DNA from: Pseudomonas rhizoryzae
GTDB lineage: Bacteria > Pseudomonadota > Gammaproteobacteria > Pseudomonadales > Pseudomonadaceae
Reading direction: 5' to 3'
Length of the DNA: 64,000 nt
Assembly (NCBI RefSeq): GCF_005250615.1
Contig: NZ_SULM01000002.1
Location: 124,001 to 188,000 of the forward strand
Below the pieces are notes generated by a model, which made no database searches, had not been told where the DNA came from, and saw only the letters and a list, made by a program, of their open reading frames with translations. Of this stretch, positions 1 to 7,487 are shown piece after piece. Numbering within the stretch: position 1 is the first letter of the stretch; the number at the start of each line of letters is the position of its first letter. The translations under genes were made by a program, and so were the position numbers.

Positions 1-429
1 CTGCAGCGCGGCGCCGCCACCCTCTCCTACCACCTGGCCCTCGGCTGCGCCGATCTCATCCCGGAACTCAGCTATACCCTGACGGGCATCAAGCCGGAGA
101 TCGATGACATCATCTGGTACGGCGGCGATATCAAGCACACCCTCAACGTGGACGGCGGCTTCGTCACCGAGCTCAGCGGCTTGCAGGCCAGGCAGCCGGA
201 GGATCTGGTCGCGGATCTGGTCACCGAGGTGCCGCCCAAATACAGCGGTGTGCTGGCCTATTACCGGGACCCGGCGACCGGCAAGCAGGTCAGCCTCACC
301 CGGGGCGACCAGGGCAATCCCTATCATCTGCGCTTTCTCTATTCCAGCAAGGAAGCGGCGCTCAAGGCCGTGGAGCGCGAAGCCAAGAAGATCGAGGAGC
401 GCCAGGGGTCGGCCAAGAAGTCGACCTGA
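1..429 (+). CDS. Phage late control gene D protein (tail), C-terminal part
   Basis: This is the last 142 codons of an ORF that begins left of the window, read in frame 1. The segment with ADLIPELSYTLTG followed by DDIIWYGGDIKHTLN and a GGFVTELS strand resembles the C-terminus of P2 gpD, a tail protein of the late-control-D family that forms part of the tail baseplate hub. The charged KKIEERQ tail is also typical. It is the only structural gene in view and marks the end of the late operon. The next gene is convergent. Family assignment rests on pattern recognition of the C-terminal domain only. Confidence 0.75.
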   Translation: MQRGAATLSYHLALGCADLIPELSYTLTGIKPEIDDIIWYGGDIKHTLNVDGGFVTELSGLQARQPEDLVADLVTEVPPKYSGVLAYYRDPATGKQVSLTRGDQGNPYHLRFLYSSKEAALKAVEREAKKIEERQGSAKKST

Positions 430-520
430 GGTCAGGCGCGGCAGCAGGACGCGGATCCGTAGAGCCGTTGGCCAGGGGCCGATATCACCCGCAAGGGTGG
501 CCTGGCGAGTCCGGGAGAAC

Positions 521-742
521 TCAGTGCGGGCGGGGCAGAAAGCGCGGGGCGACGGTCGGCTGGTCGGCCCGGGGTGGCAACGGCCCCTGCACCTGCAGCA
601 GGCTATTAGCCAGGCGACAGAGGGTCATTTGATCGCTGCAGGACAGCTGACGAAAGGCCTGTACCAGCTCCAACTCGAAACGAGTGGGGAGCAGCACCGG
701 TTGTCGCTCGTGCCATAGGGGTGTCAAACGCGCCTGATCCAT
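521..742 (-). CDS. Small SOS-associated prophage protein, function unknown
   Basis: A 73-aa ORF read leftwards, starting with MDQARLTPLWHERQP. I chose the ATG at 742 because GGAGG sits 9 nt upstream, and the longer upstream reading frame has no comparable signal. A near-perfect LexA box (764-779) lies only 22 bp before the ATG, so the gene should be induced by DNA damage. Position (after gene D, beside the repressor) and SOS control recall the Tum antirepressor of coliphage 186, but I see no sequence resemblance to Tum and the product is not recognised. It is convergent with gene D. Confidence 0.6.
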   Translation of the reverse strand: MDQARLTPLWHERQPVLLPTRFELELVQAFRQLSCSDQMTLCRLANSLLQVQGPLPPRADQPTVAPRFLPRPH

Positions 743-763
743 CGGTCGCCGCCTCCAAAAATA

Positions 764-779
764 CTGTATGCAGATACAG
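764..779. promoter_or_regulatory. LexA (SOS) box of the prophage
   Basis: The 16-mer CTGTATGCAGATACAG fits the CTGT-N8-ACAG SOS consensus and is a perfect 6+6 inverted repeat (CTGTAT/ATACAG). It lies directly upstream of the leftward gene starting at 742, whose promoter it should repress. The rightmost end is about 94 bp from the repressor stop codon, so the repressor itself is not its likely target. Confidence 0.8.
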
Positions 780-872
780 TACATTTTTGTGATACGGATC
801 GCCAAGTGCTTCTCGTCGTAGTTGCGCAAAAGCTTGCCAGGCGTGCGGAAACCCCGAATTAGGCCCTGTAGC

Positions 873-1217
873 TCACTGCCCCGCATCCAGGGCGCCGTCG
901 GCCACGGCCATGGCGAAGGCCATGCGTCGCACCGCGTCCCGGCTGGCGTCCGACATCCCGCGGAAATAGCCGAGCAGCTCCGCCTCCACGGTAGACAGTG
1001 CCGACTCGGTCACCGGCAGTGCCTCGCCGGTCACCACGAAGTGAATGTCCACGCCATGCGGACGCAGCGCCGCCAGGTAGTTGGCATCCGGGCTGCGGTC
1101 GCCCTTCTCGTAATTGAACTGGCTGGTCTTGGTCACTCCCGCCAGGGCCGCGAAATCGGCTTGGTTCATGCCCAGCCGCAAACGCTCCAAACGCAACCGG
1201 TCGCCAATTTTCAACAA
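873..1217 (-). CDS. HTH-type phage repressor (Cro/CI family)
   Basis: A 114-aa protein whose N-terminal helix-turn-helix (about residues 5-60, RLRLERLRLGMNQADFAALAG then YEKGDRSPDANYLAAL) is of the XRE/Cro-CI type, followed by a short helical C-terminal region. The start is a TTG at 1217 (or the adjacent TTG at 1214) behind GGGAG. It is divergent from the gp16-like activator, with a perfect inverted repeat between them (1240-1257) that is the natural operator. There is no LexA-like protease domain, so SOS induction of this phage would have to act indirectly, for example through the LexA-controlled gene downstream. Confidence 0.8.
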   Translation of the reverse strand: MLKIGDRLRLERLRLGMNQADFAALAGVTKTSQFNYEKGDRSPDANYLAALRPHGVDIHFVVTGEALPVTESALSTVEAELLGYFRGMSDASRDAVRRMAFAMAVADGALDAGQ

Positions 1218-1239
1218 AAGTCTCCCTCGGCGATTGACT

Positions 1240-1257
1240 ATTCAACATTTGTTGAAT
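1240..1257. promoter_or_regulatory. Probable prophage repressor operator
   Basis: ATTCAACATTTGTTGAAT is a perfect 8-bp inverted repeat with a 2-bp centre, located between the divergent repressor and activator genes. A further half site (TTCAACA, 1210-1216) lies at the repressor start, giving two spaced copies of the motif. This is the expected layout for a lysis-lysogeny switch. The binding protein is inferred from position. Confidence 0.65.
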
Positions 1258-1298
1258 ATCGTTCACCTCAATTACTTCAAATCACACGAATGTTAACT

Positions 1299-1529
1299 AT
1301 GGCCGACACCTATGCCACCGAGCAAGCCTGCAAAGAGGCGCGAACGCGCCTGGAACTCCAGGGTATTTCCGTAAAGGAGTTCGCGTTGCGCCACCAACTC
1401 AATCCCAGCACCGTCTATGCGGTGCTCAATGGCCAGAAGAAATGCCTGCGCGGCGAGGCCCACCGCAGCGCCGTGTTGCTCGGCATCAAGCCGACGCCAG
1501 CCACGGCCACCGATGCGCCCCAGACGTGA
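1299..1529 (+). CDS. BcepMu gp16-family DNA-binding protein
   Basis: A 76-aa protein. Residues 8-62 (EARTRLELQGISV, then FALRHQLNPSTVYAVLNGQKKCLRG and VLLGIK) match the BcepMu gp16 family of small phage DNA-binding proteins. It faces away from the repressor, so it occupies the Cro or early-activator position. There are two possible starts, ATG at 1290 (adding MLT) and ATG at 1299; neither has a clear ribosome-binding site, so the mRNA may be nearly leaderless. Its exact role, early activator or second repressor, is inferred. Confidence 0.75.
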   Translation: MADTYATEQACKEARTRLELQGISVKEFALRHQLNPSTVYAVLNGQKKCLRGEAHRSAVLLGIKPTPATATDAPQT

Positions 1530-1580
1530 GCGTCGCCCTGAACCACCCCGTCAGCCCTGCCTCCCGGAGGTCCGCCCATC

Positions 1581-1877
1581 ATGAGTGAATTCCGTCTGGT
1601 CTGCCCCGCCTGCAACGGTCCCTTGGTGATCCGTTGCAGCAAGGGTGAAACCCCCTGCTTCCGCTCGCTGTGGTACCAGTGCAAGAACCTGGCCTGTGGT
1701 GCCACCTTCGGCGGTACCCAGACCATCGACTACCAGCTCAGCCCCTCGGGACTACAGGCGCCGCGCCTGGTGCTGCCACTGGCACCCTCGAAGATCAAGC
1801 GCGCCGCCACCCAGGCCAGCCGCATGACCAGCAACCAGAAGGACCTGCTGGATCCGCTCGAGGAGCCCACGCCATGA
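1581..1877 (+). CDS. Ogr/Delta-like zinc-finger late-gene activator
   Basis: A 98-aa protein with N-terminal CPAC and, about 24 residues later, CKNLACGATF. This is the C-X2-C...C-X4-C zinc site of the Ogr/Delta family, which activates late promoters of P2-like phages and satellites through RNA polymerase. GGAGG precedes the ATG. The C-terminal half is extended and proline-rich. It sits at the head of the early operon, not beside gene D as in P2, and it overlaps the next gene by ATGA. Confidence 0.75.
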   Translation: MSEFRLVCPACNGPLVIRCSKGETPCFRSLWYQCKNLACGATFGGTQTIDYQLSPSGLQAPRLVLPLAPSKIKRAATQASRMTSNQKDLLDPLEEPTP

Positions 1878-2071
1878 CCCGCCACGACCTGGTCCCAGCC
1901 GGCTTCCGTCGCCGGCGTGACGCCCAAGCGCAGGGCCCCTGGCTCGACCTGGCCGCCAGCAGCGCCGACCACCTGGTACTGGTCGACCCGCACGGCCAGC
2001 GCTATCGCATCCCGGTGGCGGACATCTCCGCCGCCCTGATCGAAGCGCCCGCGCGCCCTTCCCGCCGCTAA
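1874..2071 (+). CDS. Small prophage protein, unknown
   Basis: A 65-aa ORF that starts in the ATGA overlap with the Ogr-like gene, implying translational coupling. It has a basic N-terminus (FRRRRDAQAQ), a predicted small beta unit (LVLVDPHGQRYRIPVADI) and a basic end. No family is recognised. Its reality rests on the coupling, the strong codon bias shared with its neighbours and its fit in the operon. It is too short for homology to be judged by eye. Confidence 0.55.
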   Translation: MTRHDLVPAGFRRRRDAQAQGPWLDLAASSADHLVLVDPHGQRYRIPVADISAALIEAPARPSRR

Positions 2072-2147
2072 ACCACCCACCTTGACGCCGCGCCATGCCC
2101 GCCTTGCGTGGGTAGGGGCGAGTTGCGCCCTGAAGAGGGGAGAGACC

Positions 2148-2393
2148 ATGCCTGCCGAGCTCTGCATCCCGCTCCAGCTCACCCCCACGCAAGCCCGCGC
2201 CTATCTGCGCTGGCTGGCCGCCCAGTATCGCGCCGGCCTGCAGGAGCACTGGTGGGACGACCGCTATCGCACGGTCCCGGCCGGCCCCCTGCGCCGCTGG
2301 CGCATCCACCACGACCACCCGGCCCTGGCCGCCGTGGCCGATACCGCCCGCGCCCTGCGCGCCGAACTACGCAACCTGGAGCAGCGTCCGTGA
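2148..2393 (+). CDS. Small prophage protein, unknown
   Basis: An 81-aa ORF starting MPAELCIPLQ. I chose the ATG at 2148 because GAGGGGAG lies just upstream; a start at 2082 has none. It is helical and rich in Arg and Trp (EHWWDDRYRTV and RRWRIHHDH), with a predicted C-terminal helix. It follows a 76-bp gap after the previous gene and overlaps the next by GTGA. No family recognised. Confidence 0.55.
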   Translation: MPAELCIPLQLTPTQARAYLRWLAAQYRAGLQEHWWDDRYRTVPAGPLRRWRIHHDHPALAAVADTARALRAELRNLEQRP

Positions 2394-2611
2394 AGCTGTG
2401 CCTCGATGTCACCCTGTCATGCGATTCCCAGCAGCCACCGCGGATCGTCTTCAATCTGCCGCTCCTGCAGGTGCAGCAGGCCTACAGCTGCGCCCAGTTG
2501 CGCGAAATCGCCCGCAGCTTCCAGATCCTCGCCCACGATGCCGAGCGCCAGCCCCAAGGCGAGCTGCGCCTGGTGCGGGAGCTCACTGCGGATGCACAGG
2601 TGAACCCTTGA
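2390..2611 (+). CDS. Small prophage protein, unknown
   Basis: A 73-aa ORF that begins with GTG inside the GTGA overlap with the preceding gene and ends in a TTGA overlap with the primase gene. The N-terminal half looks like two beta strands (KLCLDVTLS and RIVFNLPL), followed by a helical segment (SCAQLREIARSFQILAHDA). The overlapping arrangement on both sides suggests a stoichiometric or accessory role in the replication operon. No known family recognised. Confidence 0.5.
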   Translation: MKLCLDVTLSCDSQQPPRIVFNLPLLQVQQAYSCAQLREIARSFQILAHDAERQPQGELRLVRELTADAQVNP

Positions 2612-5460
2612 GCCGCTACCCCATGGATCCGCAACTGCGCGCCGACCTACTGCCACGCCTCGAACGCGAACTCGGGCTCAAGCTCAGCCCCGGTACCCAC
2701 TACCTGCGCAAGGGCGAATGCCCGGCCTGCCACCAGCGCGAGCTGTTCACCGACTACGACGCCCCCTGGGTGGTGAAATGCGGTCGCGAGGCCAAGTGCG
2801 GCCAGAGCTGGCACGTCAAGGAGCTGTTCGCCGACCTCTTCGACGACTGGTCGGAGCGCTTCAAGCCCAGCGCGGCGGCCCCGGCCGCCAGCGCCGACGG
2901 CTACCTGCAATTCGCCCGCGGCTTCGACCTGGGCCTGATCAAGGGCTGGTACAGCCAGGAAACCTACTGGGACCGCGCCCAGGGCATCGGCTCGGCCACG
3001 GTGCGCTTCCCGTTGGCCAAGGGCGGCTACTGGGAACGGCTGATCGACCGGCCGGCGCGCTTCGGCAAGCAGAAGGCCCGCTTCCAGCCCGGCGCCAGCT
3101 ACAGGGGCGTCTGGTGGTGCCCACCGGACCTGGATCTGCTGCAGGTCGAGGAATTGTGGATCGTCGAGGGCATCTTCGACGCCATCGCCCTGCGCCACCA
3201 CGGCCTCGCCGCGGTTTCGGCCATGAGCAGCAACGCCTATCCGGAAGAATCGCTGCAGGAGCTGGCGCGGCTACGCGGCGGTCGCCTGCCGCGGCTGGTC
3301 TGGGCGCTGGACAACGAACCCGGCGCCCAGCGCTACACCCGGCGCTGGGTGCGCCAGGCCCGGGCGCTGGGCTACCCCTGCACCGCCGCGCAGATCCCCC
3401 AGCCGGGGCGCAAGGTCGACTGGAACGACCTGCACCAGCGCTGGGCCTTCGAGCCCGAGGCGGCGACGCGTACCGAACAGCGTGACCGCGACCTGGCCGA
3501 AGCCCGTCATCACGGGGCCCTGCTGCTGGCCGAGACCGCCAGCGAAAAGGCCGTGCTGCTCTACGAATGGCGCGAGCGCCACGAATTCCACTTCACCTTC
3601 GACAATCGCCTCTACTGGTTCAAGCTCGACCTGGACAAGTACAACAAGGCCCTCACCCACCTCGAGGAATCCGAGCGCGACGAGGATCGCCAGCTCACCA
3701 GCCAGCAGCAGCGCGACAAGGCCATGCGCCTGGCCGGCAACGTGGTGGAGATCGCCAACTGCGCGCCCCAGGCCCTCTACTTCCAGCGCAACGAGATCAC
3801 CGACGAATCCTGGTACTACTTCCGCGTCGACTTCCCCCACGACGGCCCGGCGGTGAAGAACACCTTCACCGGCGCCCAGGTCGCCGCCGCCAGCGAATTC
3901 AAGAAGCGCCTGCTGGGCATGGCCGCCGGCGCCGTCTTCACCGGCAGCGGCACCCAGCTGGACAAGATCATGAAGGACCAGCTGTTCGGCCTGAAGACCG
4001 TGGAGACCATCGACTACGTCGGCTATAGCCGCGAGCACGGCTGCTACGTCTTCGGCGACCTGGCGGTGCGCGATGGCCAGCTGCACCGGGTCAACGACGA
4101 GGACTATTTCGACTTCGGCCGGCTGCGCCTCAAGACCCTGCAGAAAACCATCGGCCTCAGGCCCAATCCGGCCGCCGGCGACTACCGCCACGACTGGCTG
4201 CCGCTGCTGTGGACCTGCTTCGGCAGCAATGGCCTGACCGCCCTCACCTTCTGGTTCGGCTCGCTGTTCGCCGAGCAGCTGCGTGCCCGCTACCAGTCCT
4301 TCCCCTTCCTGGAAGCCACCGGCGAAGCCGGCGCCGGCAAGACCACCCTGCTGACCTTCCTCTGGAAGCTGTTCGGCCGGGCGGGCTACGAAGGCTTCGA
4401 CCCATCCAAGTCCTCCACCGCTGGCCGTAGCCGCGCCATGGGCCAGGTTGCCGGCATGCCCATCGTGCTCATCGAGGGCGACCGCAACGACCCGGAGAAG
4501 GCCCACGCCAAAAGCTTCGACTGGGATGAACTCAAGGACTTCTTCGGCGGCGGCACCCTGCGTACCCGCGGCATGAAGACCGCCGGCAACGAGACCTACG
4601 AACCGCCGTTCCGCGGCACCATCGCCATCAGCCAGAACGCCCCGGTGAGCGCCTCCGAGGCCATCCTCACGCGGATCGTCAAGCTGCACTTCACCCGCCC
4701 GGTACTGACCGACGCCAGCCGCGCCGCCGCCGACAGCCTGAGCCGCATGGACGGCGCCGCCCTCAGCCACTTCCTGCTGCTGGCCACTCGCCGCGAGGCC
4801 GAGGTCCTGGCGCTGTTCCACGAGGCCTTTCCTCGCTACGAGACCAAGCTGCGCCGCCTGGGCGACAACTGCTTCTCTTGCGGCGCCCCGCTCGCGGCCA
4901 ACGACCACCGCTGCCGCAGTTGCCAGAACGAGCTGGTCGGCCATCTGCGCATCGAACGTATCGTCAAGAACCACGCCATGCTGCTGGCCCTGCTCGACGG
5001 CCTGGGCCTGGTGGTGGAACTGCCACCGGGCATGGTGGCCGAGACCCAGCGCGCCCTGGTGCGCATCGCCCTGGAGCGCCAGGCCGCCATCAGCGCCGAT
5101 CACCCGGCGGTCGTCGAGTTCTGGCAGGTCTACGACTACCTGCAGTCGCTCAGCGGCGACCCGGTGGTCAACCACAGCCTCCACGGGTGGGAGATCGCCA
5201 TAAACCTCAACGAATTCGTCGAGCGCGCCGCCGAGCACCGCCAGCGCCTGGCCGACCTGGGCACCCTGAGAGAACTGCTCAAGGACAGCCGCCAGTTCAG
5301 ATTCATCGACAACAAGGTGGTCACCAGCCGCATCCGCGCCCTGCAGCGGCAGCGCAATCCGTTGGAAGACCGTCCGGACAAGGTGCGCTGCTGGGTGTTC
5401 GCCAACCCCCACTACAGCCCCGCCGAGCATGGCCGCCCGGCCAGCCGGAGTCCGGCATGA
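2608..5460 (+). CDS. Phage replication protein: zinc-finger/Toprim primase fused to helicase
   Basis: A 950-aa multidomain protein. In order: a CHC2-like zinc site (CPAC at about residue 37, then CGREAKCGQSW), a Toprim domain (about 180-240, EELWIVEGIFDA with WALDNEPG), a middle domain, an AAA+/superfamily-3-like helicase with Walker A GEAGAGKT (572-579) and a Walker B-like VLIEGD (about 620), then a zinc ribbon (CFSCG...CRSC, about 755-772). This is the P4-alpha type of logic, priming plus unwinding at the phage origin. I prefer the TTG at 2608 because AGGTG precedes it and it overlaps the upstream stop; the ATG at 2623 has no ribosome-binding site. The region is also covered by long antisense frames, which are artefacts of GC bias. 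Confidence 0.85.
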   Translation: MSRYPMDPQLRADLLPRLERELGLKLSPGTHYLRKGECPACHQRELFTDYDAPWVVKCGREAKCGQSWHVKELFADLFDDWSERFKPSAAAPAASADGYLQFARGFDLGLIKGWYSQETYWDRAQGIGSATVRFPLAKGGYWERLIDRPARFGKQKARFQPGASYRGVWWCPPDLDLLQVEELWIVEGIFDAIALRHHGLAAVSAMSSNAYPEESLQELARLRGGRLPRLVWALDNEPGAQRYTRRWVRQARALGYPCTAAQIPQPGRKVDWNDLHQRWAFEPEAATRTEQRDRDLAEARHHGALLLAETASEKAVLLYEWRERHEFHFTFDNRLYWFKLDLDKYNKALTHLEESERDEDRQLTSQQQRDKAMRLAGNVVEIANCAPQALYFQRNEITDESWYYFRVDFPHDGPAVKNTFTGAQVAAASEFKKRLLGMAAGAVFTGSGTQLDKIMKDQLFGLKTVETIDYVGYSREHGCYVFGDLAVRDGQLHRVNDEDYFDFGRLRLKTLQKTIGLRPNPAAGDYRHDWLPLLWTCFGSNGLTALTFWFGSLFAEQLRARYQSFPFLEATGEAGAGKTTLLTFLWKLFGRAGYEGFDPSKSSTAGRSRAMGQVAGMPIVLIEGDRNDPEKAHAKSFDWDELKDFFGGGTLRTRGMKTAGNETYEPPFRGTIAISQNAPVSASEAILTRIVKLHFTRPVLTDASRAAADSLSRMDGAALSHFLLLATRREAEVLALFHEAFPRYETKLRRLGDNCFSCGAPLAANDHRCRSCQNELVGHLRIERIVKNHAMLLALLDGLGLVVELPPGMVAETQRALVRIALERQAAISADHPAVVEFWQVYDYLQSLSGDPVVNHSLHGWEIAINLNEFVERAAEHRQRLADLGTLRELLKDSRQFRFIDNKVVTSRIRALQRQRNPLEDRPDKVRCWVFANPHYSPAEHGRPASRSPA

Positions 5461-5540
5461 AGCACGCCACGCCACGCACCCCGCGGCAGCCGTCGCGTAC
5501 CCCGACCGCCGCCGGCCGCGCCGGCCACCCGAGGAGATAG
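5457..5540 (+). CDS. Tiny basic ORF between primase and AlpA, doubtful
   Basis: A 27-codon frame starting in an ATGA overlap with the primase stop and ending 6 nt before the AlpA-like gene. The product would be very basic (Arg, Pro and Thr rich). Its end, GGAGATAG, supplies the ribosome-binding site of the next gene, so it may simply couple translation of the AlpA-like gene to the primase. No recognisable family. Confidence 0.3.
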   Translation: MKHATPRTPRQPSRTPTAAGRAGHPRR

Positions 5541-5546
5541 AGCACC

Positions 5547-5750
5547 ATGGCCCAACTGGATAGATTCCTGCGCGAGGACGAGGTGCTGCGGGTCACCTCC
5601 CTGTCGCGCGCCACCCTGTGGCGGGCGATCAAGGCCAAGCAGTTTCCCAGCCCGGTGAACCTCAGCGCCGGGCGCGTCGGCTGGCGCGAATCGGCGATCG
5701 CCGCCTGGCAGGTCGACCCCATGCGCTGGAGTGCCGACGGTGCGGCCTGA
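5547..5750 (+). CDS. AlpA-family excisionase-like regulator
   Basis: A 67-aa MerR-like winged-helix protein. LREDEVLRVTSLSRATLWRA then SPVNLSAGRVGWRESAIAAW is the AlpA signature. AlpA-type proteins act as excisionases or activators of the neighbouring integrase in P4-like elements. GGAG is well placed before the ATG. The gene converges on the integrase gene with only 8 bp between their stop codons, so the two proteins are encoded back to back, consistent with a control pair for excision. Confidence 0.8.
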   Translation: MAQLDRFLREDEVLRVTSLSRATLWRAIKAKQFPSPVNLSAGRVGWRESAIAAWQVDPMRWSADGAA

Positions 5751-5758
5751 AGCAGCGT

Positions 5759-6955
5759 TCAGTGGATGATGTGTTTCTCTAACCAGTCCGCCCAGGTCTC
5801 CAGCCCGGCGCGCTTCTCGGCGAAATAGTCGTAGCGGTCATAGTGCTTGGAAGAGACATCGTTGAAGGCATGGCCCTGGATGCGATCGCGCAATTCCTTG
5901 CTCAGGCCCGCGCTGGCCATCAGTGTCTTGCAGGTCCGTCGCAGGTCGCGCAGGGTGAAGGGCGCGGTGAACTCCGCGGCATGGCGGCGATAGAGGTTGG
6001 TCACCGCCCGCGACAACGACTGCACATTTAGCGGCTGGCCCGGCACACGGCCCTGGAACGGATAGGCGCCGTTGGCATCGATCTCCGCCATGGTCTGCAA
6101 CACCTGGCGCATCGGCGCATTGAAGGGCACCACGTGTAATTGCCGCTCACCCTGCACCCGGCCCTTGGTGCTGCGGATCACCAGGTGATCGTCCTGGTAC
6201 AGCGCCCGCTCCGAGGCCAGTAACTGCTCCGGCCGCTGCCCGCCGGCGGCGATCAGAAAGCGGATCAGCTCGGCGGTGGTCAGGGACAGCTGCTCCGGCA
6301 ACAGCTGCCACAGGGTACGCAACTCCGCCTTCGACAGGGCCCGGTCGCCCGGCTGCTCCCAATCCTCCTGCACCGGAATGCTCGCCACTGGATTGCTCTG
6401 CAAGCCGAAACGCACCTTCACCTGCAGATAGCTGCGCGGGTTGTACTCCTGCTCCAGGCCCACCTGGAAGGCCGCATGCAACTGGGATCTCAGCCGGTTG
6501 CAATAGGTGGTCACGCCCTGGTCGATCATCCGGCTGAGGATGTCACGAATCTGCGCCGGCCCCACCAGCGCCGCCGGCCGCCGCACCAACTCCGGAAAGG
6601 GCTCGCTGACGTAATGGCGAAACGACCAGGCCACGTTACCGGCCGAGGCCGCGCCCTCCCCCTCCAGCTTGGCCACATAGGCCGACAGCAACTCCTGGAA
6701 GGTCCCGGCGCTCACCACCACCTCGGCCTCCGTCCGGCACCTGTCCCGCGCCTGGGTCAGGGACAAGTCCGGCCAGTTGCCCAGTTTGGTCAGCTTCTTC
6801 GCCCCACCCACGTGGCGCTGGAAATAGAACTCCTTGGTGCCACTGGGCCGCACCTTGAGCACCAACACCCCCTCCCCCCGCGCGCCGCGTCCGTCGGAGG
6901 TGACATAGTCCTTCTCGCGCGGCTTGAGCGCGCGGATCTGCCGTTCAGTGAGCAT
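5759..6955 (-). CDS. int: P4-type tyrosine integrase
   Basis: A 398-aa recombinase. The N-terminus (LTERQIRALKPREKDYV) is the DUF4102 arm-binding domain typical of P4-like integrases, followed by a core-binding region and a catalytic domain with Arg in GGQRPEQLL, the RDLRRT box, a GHAFND box and the nucleophile region KHYDRYDY. I placed the start at 6955 because the upstream 30 codons of the open frame look non-coding. It lies next to the tRNA-Gly-derived att site, the standard location. The RDLRRT box has Arg where most members have His, a tolerated variation. Confidence 0.9.
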   Translation of the reverse strand: MLTERQIRALKPREKDYVTSDGRGARGEGVLVLKVRPSGTKEFYFQRHVGGAKKLTKLGNWPDLSLTQARDRCRTEAEVVVSAGTFQELLSAYVAKLEGEGAASAGNVAWSFRHYVSEPFPELVRRPAALVGPAQIRDILSRMIDQGVTTYCNRLRSQLHAAFQVGLEQEYNPRSYLQVKVRFGLQSNPVASIPVQEDWEQPGDRALSKAELRTLWQLLPEQLSLTTAELIRFLIAAGGQRPEQLLASERALYQDDHLVIRSTKGRVQGERQLHVVPFNAPMRQVLQTMAEIDANGAYPFQGRVPGQPLNVQSLSRAVTNLYRRHAAEFTAPFTLRDLRRTCKTLMASAGLSKELRDRIQGHAFNDVSSKHYDRYDYFAEKRAGLETWADWLEKHIIH

Positions 6956-7109
6956 CTGGTGACAGTTTCCGGTGACAGTTGGCCTGAAACAAGGTGAGAC
7001 CCGCTGAGACGACCCCGGACCCGCGACCTTGCATGAAGACCGCATTCTACAAGGGTTTGGAGCCAGGCTGGAATCTAGAGAGATGGATTGAGATAGCAGG
7101 AGGTAGAGT

Positions 7110-7153
7110 TTCCCAAGCTCATGACGAGGGTTCGATTCCCTTCGCCCTTACCA
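7110..7153 (+). other. attR: 3' fragment of tRNA-Gly(CCC)
   Basis: The stretch from the anticodon loop (TTCCCAA, 7110-7116) through the T arm (GGGTTCGATTCCC, 7128-7140) to CGCCC and a CCA at 7151 resembles the 3' half of tRNA-Gly(CCC). No matching acceptor or D arm lies upstream, and the acceptor tail has drifted, so this is not a working tRNA. It marks where the element inserted. The intact tRNA gene should be at the far (left) end of the prophage, outside the window. Confidence 0.75.
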
Positions 7154-7343
7154 GATACTGGATGGCTCCCCGCGCCGGTTGGAAGCGCGACTGACATCAT
7201 CACCTACTCGCTCGGTCGGTGTTCATGCCCGAGCTCCCTACACCCCACAGAGCGGACACGCCGGGCTCGACGTCATCGGCTGATACGACGGCTGCTGGGA
7301 TCACGGCCTGGCGTGACCGGATGAACCTGGCGGCAGCGAGGCC

Positions 7344-7487
7344 TAGGTTCTGTACGAAAAGTCGCCGAGCGAAGGTCAGGCGAGGCGAAAAAGGCTGAGG
7401 AAGCGGAGTTTACGAGTGGTAAATGAGCATTCCGAAGCCTTTTTCAACGAAGCATCACCGAGCGCAGGCATTTTCGTACAGAATCTA
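7344..7487. mobile_element. MITE-like palindromic element, copy 1
   Basis: A 144-bp element with 17-bp terminal inverted repeats (7344-7360 and 7471-7487, 16 of 17 matching, TTCTGTACGAAAA core) flanked by CTAG on both sides. Inside, GAAAAAGGCT (7387-7396) pairs with AGCCTTTTTC (7436-7445). The central 47 bp (7393-7439) recur exactly, inverted, at 37458-37504. There is no ORF. CTAG fits YTAR, the target of IS5-type transposases, so it is probably mobilised in trans. The 190 bp between the att site and this element hold nothing I recognise. Confidence 0.7.

Larger units (their letters stand above)
1..7153. mobile_element. Right portion of a P2-like/P4-like mosaic prophage
   Basis: The element runs from beyond the left edge to the tRNA-derived attachment site at about 7153. 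It combines a P2-type tail gene (late control D), a repressor/activator switch, an Ogr/Delta-type late activator, a replication operon with a large primase-helicase, an AlpA-type regulator and a P4-type integrase beside a tRNA fragment. The early genes overlap by ATGA, GTGA and TTGA junctions, a phage-like compaction. A LexA box suggests SOS induction. Structural genes other than D, lysis genes and the left att site are outside the window, so completeness cannot be judged. Confidence 0.85.

Noticed and set aside
3271-5475. A 734-codon open frame on the minus strand over the primase gene
   Set aside because: It is a shadow produced by GC-rich codon bias. The opposite strand has zinc-finger, Toprim and Walker motifs and coupled starts; the minus frame has low-complexity composition and no start signal.
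7050-7153. A complete tRNA gene beside the integrase
   Set aside because: Only the 3' half from the anticodon loop on is tRNA-like; the 5' sequence does not form acceptor or D stems, so it is an att fragment.
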